Positions 1 to 4,501 are shown, numbered from the stretch's first letter. The stretch: DNA of 5,111 nt from Chloroflexota bacterium (GCA_024276255.1 JAJRXO010000275.1:1-5111), one strand, 5' to 3'. Made by a program: numbers and translations. Notes: generated by a model not told the origin, from the sequence alone.

Positions 1-1560
1 CACGGCCTGCGCAATCTCTGGTCGGCATGGTGGAACTTACCCACCCCCGCCCTGTACGACACCGCGGTGCGCAATCGCGAGGGCGTGACCGTGCACCTGG
101 GACCATTGGCTGTGCGCACGGGTCAACATACCGGGCGTTCCCCCAACGATCGCTTTATCGTGAAAGAGCCGAGCACCGAAGACCAGATCTGGTGGGGCGA
201 CGTCAACCGTCCTTTCGCCCTCGATGCCTTTGCGCGTTTGAAACAGCGCATGCTCACCTATCTCGAAGGCAAACAGGTCTTCATTCAGGACTGTTATGCC
301 GGTGCTGATCCTGACCATCGCCTGCCCATTCGTGTGGTCACCGAAACCGCCTGGCACAATCTCTTTGCCCGCAACATGTTTATCCGCGAGCTCGATCGGG
401 ACAAGCTCATGCGCCACGTCCCCGAATTCACGGTGATTCAGGTGCCCAGCTTCACGGCCGATCCCAAGGTGGACGGCACGAATTCGCAGGCCTTCATCAT
501 CCTCAACTTTGCCGAGCATATCATTCTTATCGGTGGCACAGCCTACGCCGGTGAGATCAAGAAGTCGATCTTTTCGGTTATGAACTATCTCATGCCCAAG
601 AGGGGCGTGCTGCCCATGCACTGCTCGGCCAACATGGGTCCGGATGGCGATGTGGCCATTTTCTTCGGCCTGTCGGGCACAGGCAAGACCACCCTCAGCG
701 CCGACACCAGCCGCACCCTGATCGGGGATGATGAACACGGCTGGGGCGAGGATGGCGTGTTCAATTTTGAAGGCGGTTGCTATGCCAAGGTTATTCGTCT
801 CTCACAGCGGGCCGAGCCCGAGATCTATGCCACCACCCGTCGTTTCGGCACTATCCTGGAAAATGTGGCCTACAATGCACATACCCGTCGCGTCAATCTG
901 GATGATGATTCGTTGACCGAGAACACGCGCGCGGCCTACCCCATCACCCACATTCCCAATGCCACGCGGGAGGGCATGGGAGGACATCCGCGCAATGTCA
1001 TCTTCCTCACCGCCGATGCCTTTGGCGTGCTGCCGCCCATCTCTCGCCTTACACCTGAGCAGGCCATGTATCACTTCATCAGCGGTTACACTGCCAAAGT
1101 GGCCGGCACCGAGCGCGGGGTCACCGAACCTCAGGCAACCTTCAGCGCCTGTTTCGGCGCCCCCTTCCTGCCCCGGCATCAATTCGTGTATGCCCGCATG
1201 CTCGGCGAGCGCATCGAAAAGCACGAAGCCAAGGTGTGGCTGGTTAATACCGGCTGGTCGGGCGGGCCCTACGGCATTGGCCAGCGCATGAAGATCGCTT
1301 ACACGCGGGCCATGGTGAACGCGGCACTGGCGGGTCAGCTGGATGACGTGGAGACGGTGCCTGATCCCATCTTCGGCGTACATGTGCCCAAGCATGTGCC
1401 TGGCGTTCCCGATCACGTACTGACCCCGCGCAACACCTGGAGCGATGGCACAGCCTACGACGCCCAGGCCCGCAAACTGGCCAGCATGTTTGTGGAAAAC
1501 TTCCGGCAATACGAGGATCAGGTATCGGAAGAGGTGCGTGCGGCCGGCCCCCGGCTTTGA
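1..1560 (+). CDS. pckA: ATP-dependent phosphoenolpyruvate carboxykinase (5'-partial)
   Basis: Cytosolic gluconeogenic enzyme converting oxaloacetate + ATP to PEP + CO2 + ADP. The reading frame is open from base 1, and homologous sequence (NLPTPALYD) lies upstream of the first in-frame GTG at 67. The true start is therefore outside the window, and probably only some 10-25 residues are missing (519 codons seen; ATP-type enzymes have about 525-540). Window-codon landmarks are the substrate-site motif TGRSPND (44-50), YAGEIKKS (182-189) with the metal/substrate lysines, LPMHCSAN with the metal-ligand His (207), the P-loop GLSGTGKTT (223-231), and the kinase-2 motif IGDDEHGWG (241-249) followed by NFEGGCYAK. 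The P-loop type separates it from the GTP-dependent family. All key residues appear present, so the enzyme looks functional. It ends in TGA and is followed by a repeat-rich spacer; no promoter is visible because the 5' end is missing. Confidence 0.97.
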   Translation, partial: HGLRNLWSAWWNLPTPALYDTAVRNREGVTVHLGPLAVRTGQHTGRSPNDRFIVKEPSTEDQIWWGDVNRPFALDAFARLKQRMLTYLEGKQVFIQDCYAGADPDHRLPIRVVTETAWHNLFARNMFIRELDRDKLMRHVPEFTVIQVPSFTADPKVDGTNSQAFIILNFAEHIILIGGTAYAGEIKKSIFSVMNYLMPKRGVLPMHCSANMGPDGDVAIFFGLSGTGKTTLSADTSRTLIGDDEHGWGEDGVFNFEGGCYAKVIRLSQRAEPEIYATTRRFGTILENVAYNAHTRRVNLDDDSLTENTRAAYPITHIPNATREGMGGHPRNVIFLTADAFGVLPPISRLTPEQAMYHFISGYTAKVAGTERGVTEPQATFSACFGAPFLPRHQFVYARMLGERIEKHEAKVWLVNTGWSGGPYGIGQRMKIAYTRAMVNAALAGQLDDVETVPDPIFGVHVPKHVPGVPDHVLTPRNTWSDGTAYDAQARKLASMFVENFRQYEDQVSEEVRAAGPRL

Positions 1561-1592
1561 AGGTATGCAGGGCCATAGTAAATGAAACAGGT

Positions 1593-1672
1593 TTTTGGAC
1601 GCGGACGAGAACGGACGAGACAGAAGATTATCTTTTTCTATCCGCGTATTCCGCGTTCGTCCGCGTCCAAAA
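1593..1672. repeat. Inverted repeat with 16-bp perfect arms, downstream of pckA
   Basis: TTTTGGACGCGGACGA (1593-1608) is perfectly complementary to TCGTCCGCGTCCAAAA (1657-1672). Between them is a 48-nt AT-richer centre that carries further variants of the unit (GAACGGACGA on the left, TCCGCGTATTCCGCG on the right). The style, degenerate 'tccgcgt' units arranged head-to-head, is that of dispersed intergenic repeats seen in many environmental bacterial genomes. It starts 33 nt after the pckA stop and could form a strong hairpin at the mRNA 3' end. There is no U-run after the right arm, so I do not call it a classical intrinsic terminator. Confidence 0.8.
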
Positions 1673-1767
1673 CCTTCCCGTGCGTACGGGGCGTGAGCTC
1701 GCTGAACCGCTTTGTAATTCGCACCTTGCCAGTCAGATTTTAGCCCCCTGAGCTGGATATTTTCGTC

Positions 1768-1802
1768 GGAGCAGGGAGCAGGAAGCAGACGGGAGACGGG
1801 AG
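1768..1802. repeat. 7-nt tandem repeat, five units
   Basis: Five successive heptamers read GGAGCAG, GGAGCAG, GAAGCAG, ACGGGAG, ACGGGAG: an all-purine-plus-C strand with exact 7-nt periodicity but two unit types. It resembles the short tandemly repeated heptanucleotides described from cyanobacteria and seen in other environmental genomes. It lies in non-coding sequence; the length probably varies between strains (inference). Confidence 0.7.
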
Positions 1803-1838
1803 AGTGCGACGAGGTAGCGTTTTCAGGCCCGGTTTACA

Positions 1839-1933
1839 GGTTTACGGGTTTTCCGGGCTACAGATGGTCTGTGCGCAGATCGTTTTCATCGGTATCGGCG
1901 GGTAGCCGTTCATGGCGACTGTTTCGTAAACAG
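1839..1933. repeat. Direct-repeat module, copy A
   Basis: The module starts with a 21-nt block (GGTTTACGGGTTTTC...) that matches copy B at 2358-2378 with one mismatch. It then has a variable palindromic middle (1860-1872: ACAGA, TGG, TCTGT), followed by the 18-mer TTTTCATCGGTATCGGCG (1883-1900), which is identical in copy B. A further weakly similar tail reads GCCGTTCATGGCGACTGTTTCGTAA, which in copy B becomes GCCGCTCATGATGCCTGTTCCGTTAA (written here only to show the alignment; both are diverged). The conserved flanks with a replaced hairpin middle are the notable feature. The short tandem GGTTTACA/GGTTTACG (1831-1846) sits at its left edge. Confidence 0.75.
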
Positions 1934-2017
1934 CCGATGATGCCACCCGCAAAAGAATTGCGAAGAGCCGGTTGGTCGCGCGCACAACGGCGTGAAACGT
2001 AAAACGTGGGTGAGCAG

Positions 2018-2170
2018 CCCACCGAATCAAATTCGGGGCTATGGGGCCAACGGCCGCCGGACGGCCTTCACCGACCGTTCGCTTTGTCAAAGACTCGTTG
2101 CTGTTGGCGTTCTGTCCCCGGAGGGGGGCAGGCGGCGGAACGCCTTTGAGCCCCGGATTGATTCGGTGGG
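2018..2170. repeat. 153-bp palindromic element with near-perfect 22-23 nt arms
   Basis: The left arm (2018-2040) and the inverted right arm (2149-2170) share CCCACCGAATCAA exactly. They continue to CGGGGCT with one indel and one substitution. Internal nested pairings exist: GGCGTTC (2106-2112) with GAACGCC (2138-2144), plus short triloop palindromes at 2022-2036, 2045-2055, 2082-2092 and 2116-2126. As RNA or single-stranded DNA it would fold into one long branched hairpin. No transposase or protein gene lies inside, so if mobile it would be a non-autonomous element of REP/MITE type moved in trans (inference). I find no clear flanking target duplication. Confidence 0.7.
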
Positions 2171-2194
2171 TTTTATATAGGCGCTTTGCGCCAG

Positions 2195-2214
2195 CGGCCG
2201 AACTGCGTCGGCCG
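2195..2214. repeat. Hairpin CGGCCGA / TCGGCCG
   Basis: Perfect 7-bp stem with a 6-nt loop, placed 2 nt after the GGCGC-TTT-GCGCC hairpin (2180-2192). It breaks the 3-nt-loop rule of its neighbours. Together with 2257-2275 and 2314-2334 it makes the interval 2180-2334 a run of four separate hairpins that lies outside the two direct-repeat copies. Confidence 0.6.
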
Positions 2215-2357
2215 TCTCGTTTTGAAGGAAATCTGTTGTTTGACGCGGTAGAATCAGGCGCATCACGGATGCGCCCAACGCCCGGTGCCCGTCGCTTCGG
2301 CGGTGCCCGCGTCCATCGCATCCATGATGCGATGAGCTGCAACCTCACCCCCACCCC

Positions 2358-2490
2358 GGTTTACGGGTTTTCAGGGCTGTTCCTCAGAGCAAACTGCTCC
2401 CCGGGCGGATTCGCAATCCGCGAGGTATAACAAACCCATTTTCATCGGTATCGGCGAGCCGCCGCTCATGATGCCTGTTCCGTTAATGAA
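2358..2490. repeat. Direct-repeat module, copy B
   Basis: Same order as copy A: the 21-nt block at 2358-2378 (one mismatch to copy A), a palindromic middle, then the 18-mer identical to copy A at 2439-2456 and a diverged tail. The two conserved blocks start 81 nt apart here but 44 nt apart in copy A. The extra 37 nt correspond to the hairpins GAGCA-AAC-TGCTC (2387-2399) and GCGGATT-CGC-AATCCGC (2405-2421), the latter followed by GAGGTATAAC. The second hairpin plus GAGGTATAAC resembles a motif I associate with dispersed repeats in environmental genomes, though I cannot verify this here. Confidence 0.75.
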
Positions 2491-2510
2491 TCCTTGACCC
2501 CGGGCGCAGA

Positions 2511-2936
2511 CTATCCCCGATCGATAATTGCCATGGTGAGGCGGGCAACGGCGATGGCCTTGCCCGCTTCATCATCAATGCGAATATCCCAGACATGGGT
2601 GCGTCGGCCCACCCGGATGGGCTGAACCCGACCGAGCACATAGCCCTGACGGATGCTGCGCAGATGGCTGATATTGAGTTCGATGCCGACGCCTTGTTGG
2701 CGGCTAAAGTCGATGATCAGATAGGTCGCCACGCTGCCCAGGGTTTCGGCTAGCAGGGCCGAGGCGCCACCGTGCAGCAGGCCCATCGGCTGCTGTGTGC
2801 GATGGTCAACCGGCATGCGGGCCACAAGATAATCGTCGCCGATCTCCGTAAACTCAATGCCGAGGTGGCTGACAGCATTGCCGGTTGACATTTGATTGAG
2901 GGCGTCGAGGTTGGGGACGGTACGCCACAGGCTCAT
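2511..2936 (-). CDS. Hotdog-fold acyl-CoA thioesterase, YdiI/MenI-like (PaaI superfamily)
   Basis: A 141-residue cytosolic protein expected to hydrolyse acyl- or aroyl-CoA thioesters. It keeps the layout of E. coli YdiI (1,4-dihydroxy-2-naphthoyl-CoA hydrolase) almost end to end: an N-terminal LDALNQMSTGN (10-20), HLGIEFTEIGDDYLVARMPV (24-43), then the active-site segment TQQPMGLLHGGASALLAET. Q49, H55 and E64 of this segment match the family's catalytic/backbone-binding positions, with E64 on the central helix. The C-terminal strands include HVWDIRIDDEAGK and ARLTMAIID. I chose ATG 2936 because it matches the family N-terminus and has GGAG 6 nt upstream. The longer open frame (to 3149) adds Arg/Pro-rich sequence unlike any family member. 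The menaquinone assignment is only by resemblance; no men genes are visible, so a broader thioesterase role is equally possible. Confidence 0.9.
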   Translation of the reverse strand: MSLWRTVPNLDALNQMSTGNAVSHLGIEFTEIGDDYLVARMPVDHRTQQPMGLLHGGASALLAETLGSVATYLIIDFSRQQGVGIELNISHLRSIRQGYVLGRVQPIRVGRRTHVWDIRIDDEAGKAIAVARLTMAIIDRG

Positions 2937-2942
2937 GATGAT

Positions 2943-2946
2943 CTCC
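2943..2946 (-). promoter_or_regulatory. Ribosome-binding site of the thioesterase gene
   Basis: GGAG on the minus strand, 6 nt before ATG 2936. It decides the start in favour of the 141-residue product over the in-frame upstream extension. Confidence 0.7.
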
Positions 2947-3129
2947 GATGATGGCGGAATGGGGTGGGGCCTCAATTGAAAGCGATGAAGGCTTCTGCAA
3001 TGCCGGGCACGCACACAGGGTTTTACAGAAAACCTGACCACATTGAGCGGCTGGATCCAGCACACCGGCTCGGTATGCGCCCACCCTGCACGTCGGCGAT
3101 GGGGCGGTAGCGGTTTGCCGATGCAATAG
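2947..3129 (-). other. Untranslated stretch upstream of the thioesterase gene
   Basis: Between the putative promoter at 3130-3157 and the thioesterase start lie about 190 nt with no credible gene. The only structure I can point to is a GGTTTT/AAAACC stem with a 4-nt loop at 3019-3034. If the promoter is right, the mRNA has an unusually long 5' leader. Confidence 0.45.
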
Positions 3130-3157
3130 TGTATAAAAAACGGCCCCACATGAGCAA
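3130..3157 (-). promoter_or_regulatory. Putative sigma-70 promoter for the thioesterase gene
   Basis: On the minus strand, TTGCTC (3157-3152) and TATACA (3135-3130) are separated by 16 nt. An alternative -10, TACACT, lies two bases on with an 18-nt spacer. It falls after the RRM gene and its downstream hairpin, which is where the thioesterase would need its own promoter, but it is far (about 190 nt) from the start codon. Confidence 0.4.
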
Positions 3158-3192
3158 ATCATGCCGAGCCATTCTGTATTAGTATTCAGTTT

Positions 3193-3214
3193 CAGAGATC
3201 AGGGGTGATCTCTG
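3193..3214 (-). terminator. Perfect hairpin downstream of the RRM gene
   Basis: CAGAGATCA (3193-3201) and TGATCTCTG (3206-3214) form a 9-bp perfect stem around a GGGG loop (CCCC on the transcribed minus strand), 29 nt after the RRM stop. No U-run follows on the minus strand, so it may be an mRNA 3'-end stabiliser or a poor terminator rather than a classical intrinsic one. Confidence 0.4.
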
Positions 3215-3242
3215 TCTTGGAGAGCAAGTCTACCGGAGTGAC

Positions 3243-3539
3243 TTACCAGCGGCGCTCGCGACGGAAACCACCACTGCCACCACTGCGATTTTCGGTGCGG
3301 GGGCGGGCTTCGTTGACCTTGAGGTCACGGCCACCCATTTCAGCGCCGTTCAGGCCGTTGATGGCAGCAGCTGCCTCTTCGGCGGAGTCCATTTCCACGA
3401 AGCCGAAGCCACGTGAGCGGCCGGTGTTGCGGTCTTTGATGATTGCGACGTCGCTAACGGCGCCATAGGCTTCGAATGCTGCGCGCAGCTCGCTTTCGGT
3501 GGTGCTCCAGGGGAGGTTGCCAACATAGATGTTCGTCAT
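3243..3539 (-). CDS. Small single-RRM RNA-binding protein with Arg/Gly-rich tail
   Basis: A 98-residue cytosolic protein of the bacterial/cyanobacterial Rbp type, which binds single-stranded RNA. One complete RRM fills residues 3-77: RNP2 is IYVGNL (4-9) and RNP1 is RGFGFVEM (43-50), with the exposed aromatic residues Y5, F45 and F47 in place. The acidic/Ala-rich helix DSAEEAAAAINGLNG (51-65) and the last strand DLKVNEARP (72-80) follow. The tail (81-98) is short and basic, with Gly, Ser and Arg (SGGSGGFRRERRW). I chose ATG 3539 because the RRM begins right behind it and AGGAACA plus 7 nt precedes it; the in-frame extension to 3617 overlaps the FKBP gene and lacks homology. The gene follows FKBP by 46 nt with no obvious promoter between, so cotranscription is likely. 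Family members are often cold- or stress-induced; that role is inferred here. Confidence 0.93.
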   Translation of the reverse strand: MTNIYVGNLPWSTTESELRAAFEAYGAVSDVAIIKDRNTGRSRGFGFVEMDSAEEAAAAINGLNGAEMGGRDLKVNEARPRTENRSGGSGGFRRERRW

Positions 3540-3546
3540 GAGAATC

Positions 3547-3553
3547 TGTTCCT
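3547..3553 (-). promoter_or_regulatory. Ribosome-binding site of the RRM gene (AGGAACA)
   Basis: AGGAACA ends 7 nt before ATG 3539. The FKBP gene upstream has the same heptamer at the same distance from its ATG, so the two sites support each other's start choices. Confidence 0.6.
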
Positions 3554-3585
3554 GTTTGTAAGATGAGAGATGGTTGGGAGAAGAA

Positions 3586-4083
3586 TTAATGAGTGTGGCC
3601 GTCATGAATGTGGCCATGGGCTAGTTCTTCGTCGGTGGCTGGTCGTAGATCAACGACTTTGACCTGGAAGTGCAGCGTCTGGCCGGCAAGTGGGTGATTG
3701 AGGTTGAGCACGACGCCGTCAGTTTGGATATCTTCGACGTAGGCGATCACGACTTCACCGCTGTTGCTGTCCCGCATCTGCAATCCCATCCCGTCTTCCA
3801 GTTCGAAGTCGGGGGGAAAGGCACTCATGGGTACAAAGGTCATTGCTTCCGGGTCGTATTCGCCATAGCCATCAGCTGGGGCGACATCGACGTTCTTTTT
3901 ATCGCCGATTTGCATGCCGTAAAGCTCTTTTTCCAGCCCGGGTATTATATTGTTGGCACCTTGCAGATATTGCAGCGGTTCCGACGCCCCGGCGGAGTCA
4001 ATGACGTTGCCGTCATCCAGCTGAAGCACATAGGCCAGACTTACGACCATGTTGTCAGCAACGGTGGGTGGAGGATTGTTCAT
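3586..4083 (-). CDS. FKBP-type peptidyl-prolyl cis-trans isomerase, SlyD-like
   Basis: A 165-residue cytosolic folding helper catalysing cis-trans isomerisation of prolyl bonds. The FKBP N-half covers residues 11-77 (VVSLAYVLQLDDGNVIDS, then LQYLQGANNIIPGLEKELYG and GYGEYDPE). An insert-in-flap chaperone domain typical of SlyD follows at about 78-128 (FVPMSAFP...GEVVIAYVEDIQTDGVVLNL). The FKBP fold closes with NHPLAGQTLHFQVKVVDLR (129-147). The tail ends HGHIHDGHTH, a short His-rich stretch like a reduced SlyD metal-binding tail. There is no signal peptide. ATG 4083 is chosen because AGGAACA plus 7 nt precedes it, exactly as for the RRM gene. It is the first gene after a strong promoter and a structured leader, and heads the FKBP-RRM unit. 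The slyD name is withheld because the tail is much shorter than in enterics. Confidence 0.93.
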   Translation of the reverse strand: MNNPPPTVADNMVVSLAYVLQLDDGNVIDSAGASEPLQYLQGANNIIPGLEKELYGMQIGDKKNVDVAPADGYGEYDPEAMTFVPMSAFPPDFELEDGMGLQMRDSNSGEVVIAYVEDIQTDGVVLNLNHPLAGQTLHFQVKVVDLRPATDEELAHGHIHDGHTH

Positions 4084-4090
4084 ACATAGA

Positions 4091-4097
4091 TGTTCCT
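4091..4097 (-). promoter_or_regulatory. Ribosome-binding site of the FKBP gene (AGGAACA)
   Basis: AGGAACA precedes ATG 4083 by 7 nt. A second, out-of-frame ATG (4087) sits between them, only 6 nt from the AGGA core, and opens a 10-codon frame ending at 4055. The matched layout at the RRM gene argues that 4083 is the real start. Confidence 0.55.
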
Positions 4098-4120
4098 GTG
4101 AAAAGAGAAGGTGGGAAGAT

Positions 4121-4208
4121 GATCGTAAGCGAGTCTAAAATAAAGACCGCCCAAAGCTTCTCAGCCTGGGCGGTCATGTGTTTTTGTCCAGAACAGAGCT
4201 TACGAATC
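4121..4208 (-). ncRNA. Structured 5' leader of the FKBP-RRM transcript
   Basis: On the minus strand GATTCGTAAGC (4208-4198) pairs with GCTTACGATC (4130-4121) over ten base pairs with one bulged base. It encloses the terminator-like hairpin at 4145-4175. An extra TCT/AGA pairing is possible just inside. The start predicted from the promoter at 4215-4243 falls at about 4207-4209, so the outer 5' arm would begin essentially at the first transcribed base. I do not recognise it as a known riboswitch class. The promoter-proximal position and nested stems suggest an attenuator or stability element (inference). Confidence 0.45.
4136..4175 (-). terminator. Intrinsic terminator or attenuator upstream of FKBP
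   Basis: On the minus strand GACCGCCCA (4175-4167) pairs perfectly with TGGGCGGTC (4153-4145), followed at once by TTTATTTTA (4144-4136). The inner bases extend the stem (GGCU/AGCU, with one bulged U) around a GAGA tetraloop. Structure and U-run are those of a Rho-independent terminator. It could end the DUF4340-reductase unit, whose last stop is 65 nt upstream. The best promoter for FKBP lies before it, so it could equally act as an attenuator within the FKBP leader. On the plus strand the same stem is followed by a delayed T5. Confidence 0.75.
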
Positions 4209-4214
4209 GTGGGT

Positions 4215-4243
4215 ATGTTACCGCATACTGACCGTATTGTCAA
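4215..4243 (-). promoter_or_regulatory. Strong sigma-70-type promoter for the FKBP-RRM unit
   Basis: On the minus strand a perfect -35 TTGACA (4243-4238) and a good -10 TAACAT (4220-4215) are separated by exactly 17 nt. The -35 overlaps the stop codon of the reductase relic (4242-4240). The predicted start near 4208 leaves a leader of about 125 nt before ATG 4083. I see no comparable promoter between the hairpin and the FKBP start. Confidence 0.65.
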
Positions 4244-4499
4244 GTTCGGAGTCCGAGAAAATACTGTAGCAGCACGCCGCTGTCGTCCAATCGCTCCACC
4301 GACTGCAAGTGCAGCGCGATGTCCTGGCTGGCGATCAGCGTGCCGTCCTCTTCCACCAGCACGCGGCATCGCATTCGGTGCGCAGCCGGTCCGCACGTGC
4401 AAAATCGACTGCCGATGAGATGGCTGCTTCCCGGCGTTCCGCGCTGTCGAGCTTGCCATCGAGGGTCATGGTCACGTTGACGATCACGGTGGGCCGCAT
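4240..4499 (-). pseudogene. RibD C-terminal-domain-type reductase, internally deleted and frameshifted
   Basis: Starting at ATG 4499, the frame reads MRPTVIVNVTMTLDGKLD, then ISSAVDFARADRLRTECDA (27-45). This is the standard N-terminus of RibD_C/dihydrofolate-reductase-like pyrimidine reductases of riboflavin synthesis (RP-x-V-x-x-N-x-x-x-S/T-x-DGK; LR-x-x-x-DA). After codon 45 that frame loses homology and stops at 4335. Two bases over, from GTG 4362, a second frame continues VLVEEDGTLIAS and then ALHLQSVERLDDSGVLLQYF to the stop at 4240, which resembles the family's C-terminal strand. The repaired product would be about 86 residues against roughly 220 or more for intact members, so most of the NADPH- and substrate-binding core is missing. 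It begins 2 nt after the DUF4340 stop. An assembly error is possible, but the size of the loss suggests real decay. Confidence 0.7.
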
Positions 4500-4501
4500 G
4501 A

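Larger units (their letters stand above)
1860..2421. repeat. Cluster of perfect palindromes with 3-nt loops
   Basis: Eight perfect inverted repeats with arms of at least 5 nt all have a spacer of exactly three bases: ACAGA-TGG-TCTGT (1860-1872), CTGTTT-CGT-AAACAG (1919-1933), CCGAAT-CAA-ATTCGG (2022-2036), GGCGC-TTT-GCGCC (2180-2192), GGCGCATC-ACG-GATGCGCC (2257-2275), CATCGCATC-CAT-GATGCGATG (2314-2334), GAGCA-AAC-TGCTC (2387-2399), GCGGATT-CGC-AATCCGC (2405-2421). Four shorter ones with 4-nt arms follow the same rule (1997-2007, 2045-2055, 2082-2092, 2116-2126). Arm sequences differ while the geometry is constant. The cluster spans both direct-repeat copies and the large palindrome. Confidence 0.8.
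1561..2510. other. 950-bp gene-free, repeat- and palindrome-rich spacer between convergent genes
   Basis: pckA (+) and the thioesterase (-) converge on this stretch. Open frames exist on both strands (for example a 170-codon minus frame at 1842-2354), but their translations are Arg/Pro-rich, match no family I recognise, and run through direct repeats and hairpins. I read the region as non-coding. It holds an inverted repeat (1593-1672), a 7-nt tandem repeat (1768-1802), two copies of a direct-repeat module (1839-1933 and 2358-2490), a large palindrome (2018-2170) and many triloop palindromes (1860-2421). I see nothing specific in 1675-1767 or 2457-2510 beyond the tail of the second repeat copy. 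Confidence 0.75.

Noticed and set aside
37..738. 233-codon minus-strand frame inside pckA
   Set aside because: Antisense shadow of a clear, well-conserved coding frame; the same holds for the minus frame at 802-1509.
1557..1751. 64-codon frame overlapping the pckA stop
   Set aside because: Most of it is the translation of the inverted repeat at 1593-1672; no ribosome site of its own and no recognisable fold.
2018..2170. Insertion sequence or group II intron
   Set aside because: No transposase or reverse transcriptase frame, and no recognisable intron domain V; only the inverted arms are present.
1842..2354. 170-codon minus-strand open frame in the spacer
   Set aside because: It crosses the direct repeat and the palindromic element, its translation is Arg/Pro-rich with no family signature, and no ribosome site fits its start. 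A database may nonetheless hold 'hypothetical proteins' of this kind, created by annotating copies of the repeat.
1860..2421. CRISPR array or integron attC array
   Set aside because: The palindromes have no constant repeat sequence or regular spacing, there are no cas genes, and I see no attC core sites or integrase.
2041..2430. 129-codon plus-strand open frame in the spacer
   Set aside because: Opposite strand to another open frame over the same hairpins; both arise from GC-rich palindromes with few stops.
2937..3149. N-terminal extension of the thioesterase
   Set aside because: 71 extra residues with Arg/Pro-rich composition; the family begins at ATG 2936, which has a good GGAG site.
3540..3617. 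N-terminal extension of the RRM protein
   Set aside because: It would overlap the FKBP 3' end and adds sequence unrelated to the RRM; ATG 3539 has a matched ribosome site.
3670..4089. 139-codon plus-strand frame over FKBP
   Set aside because: Antisense shadow of the FKBP gene, whose protein is clearly recognisable.
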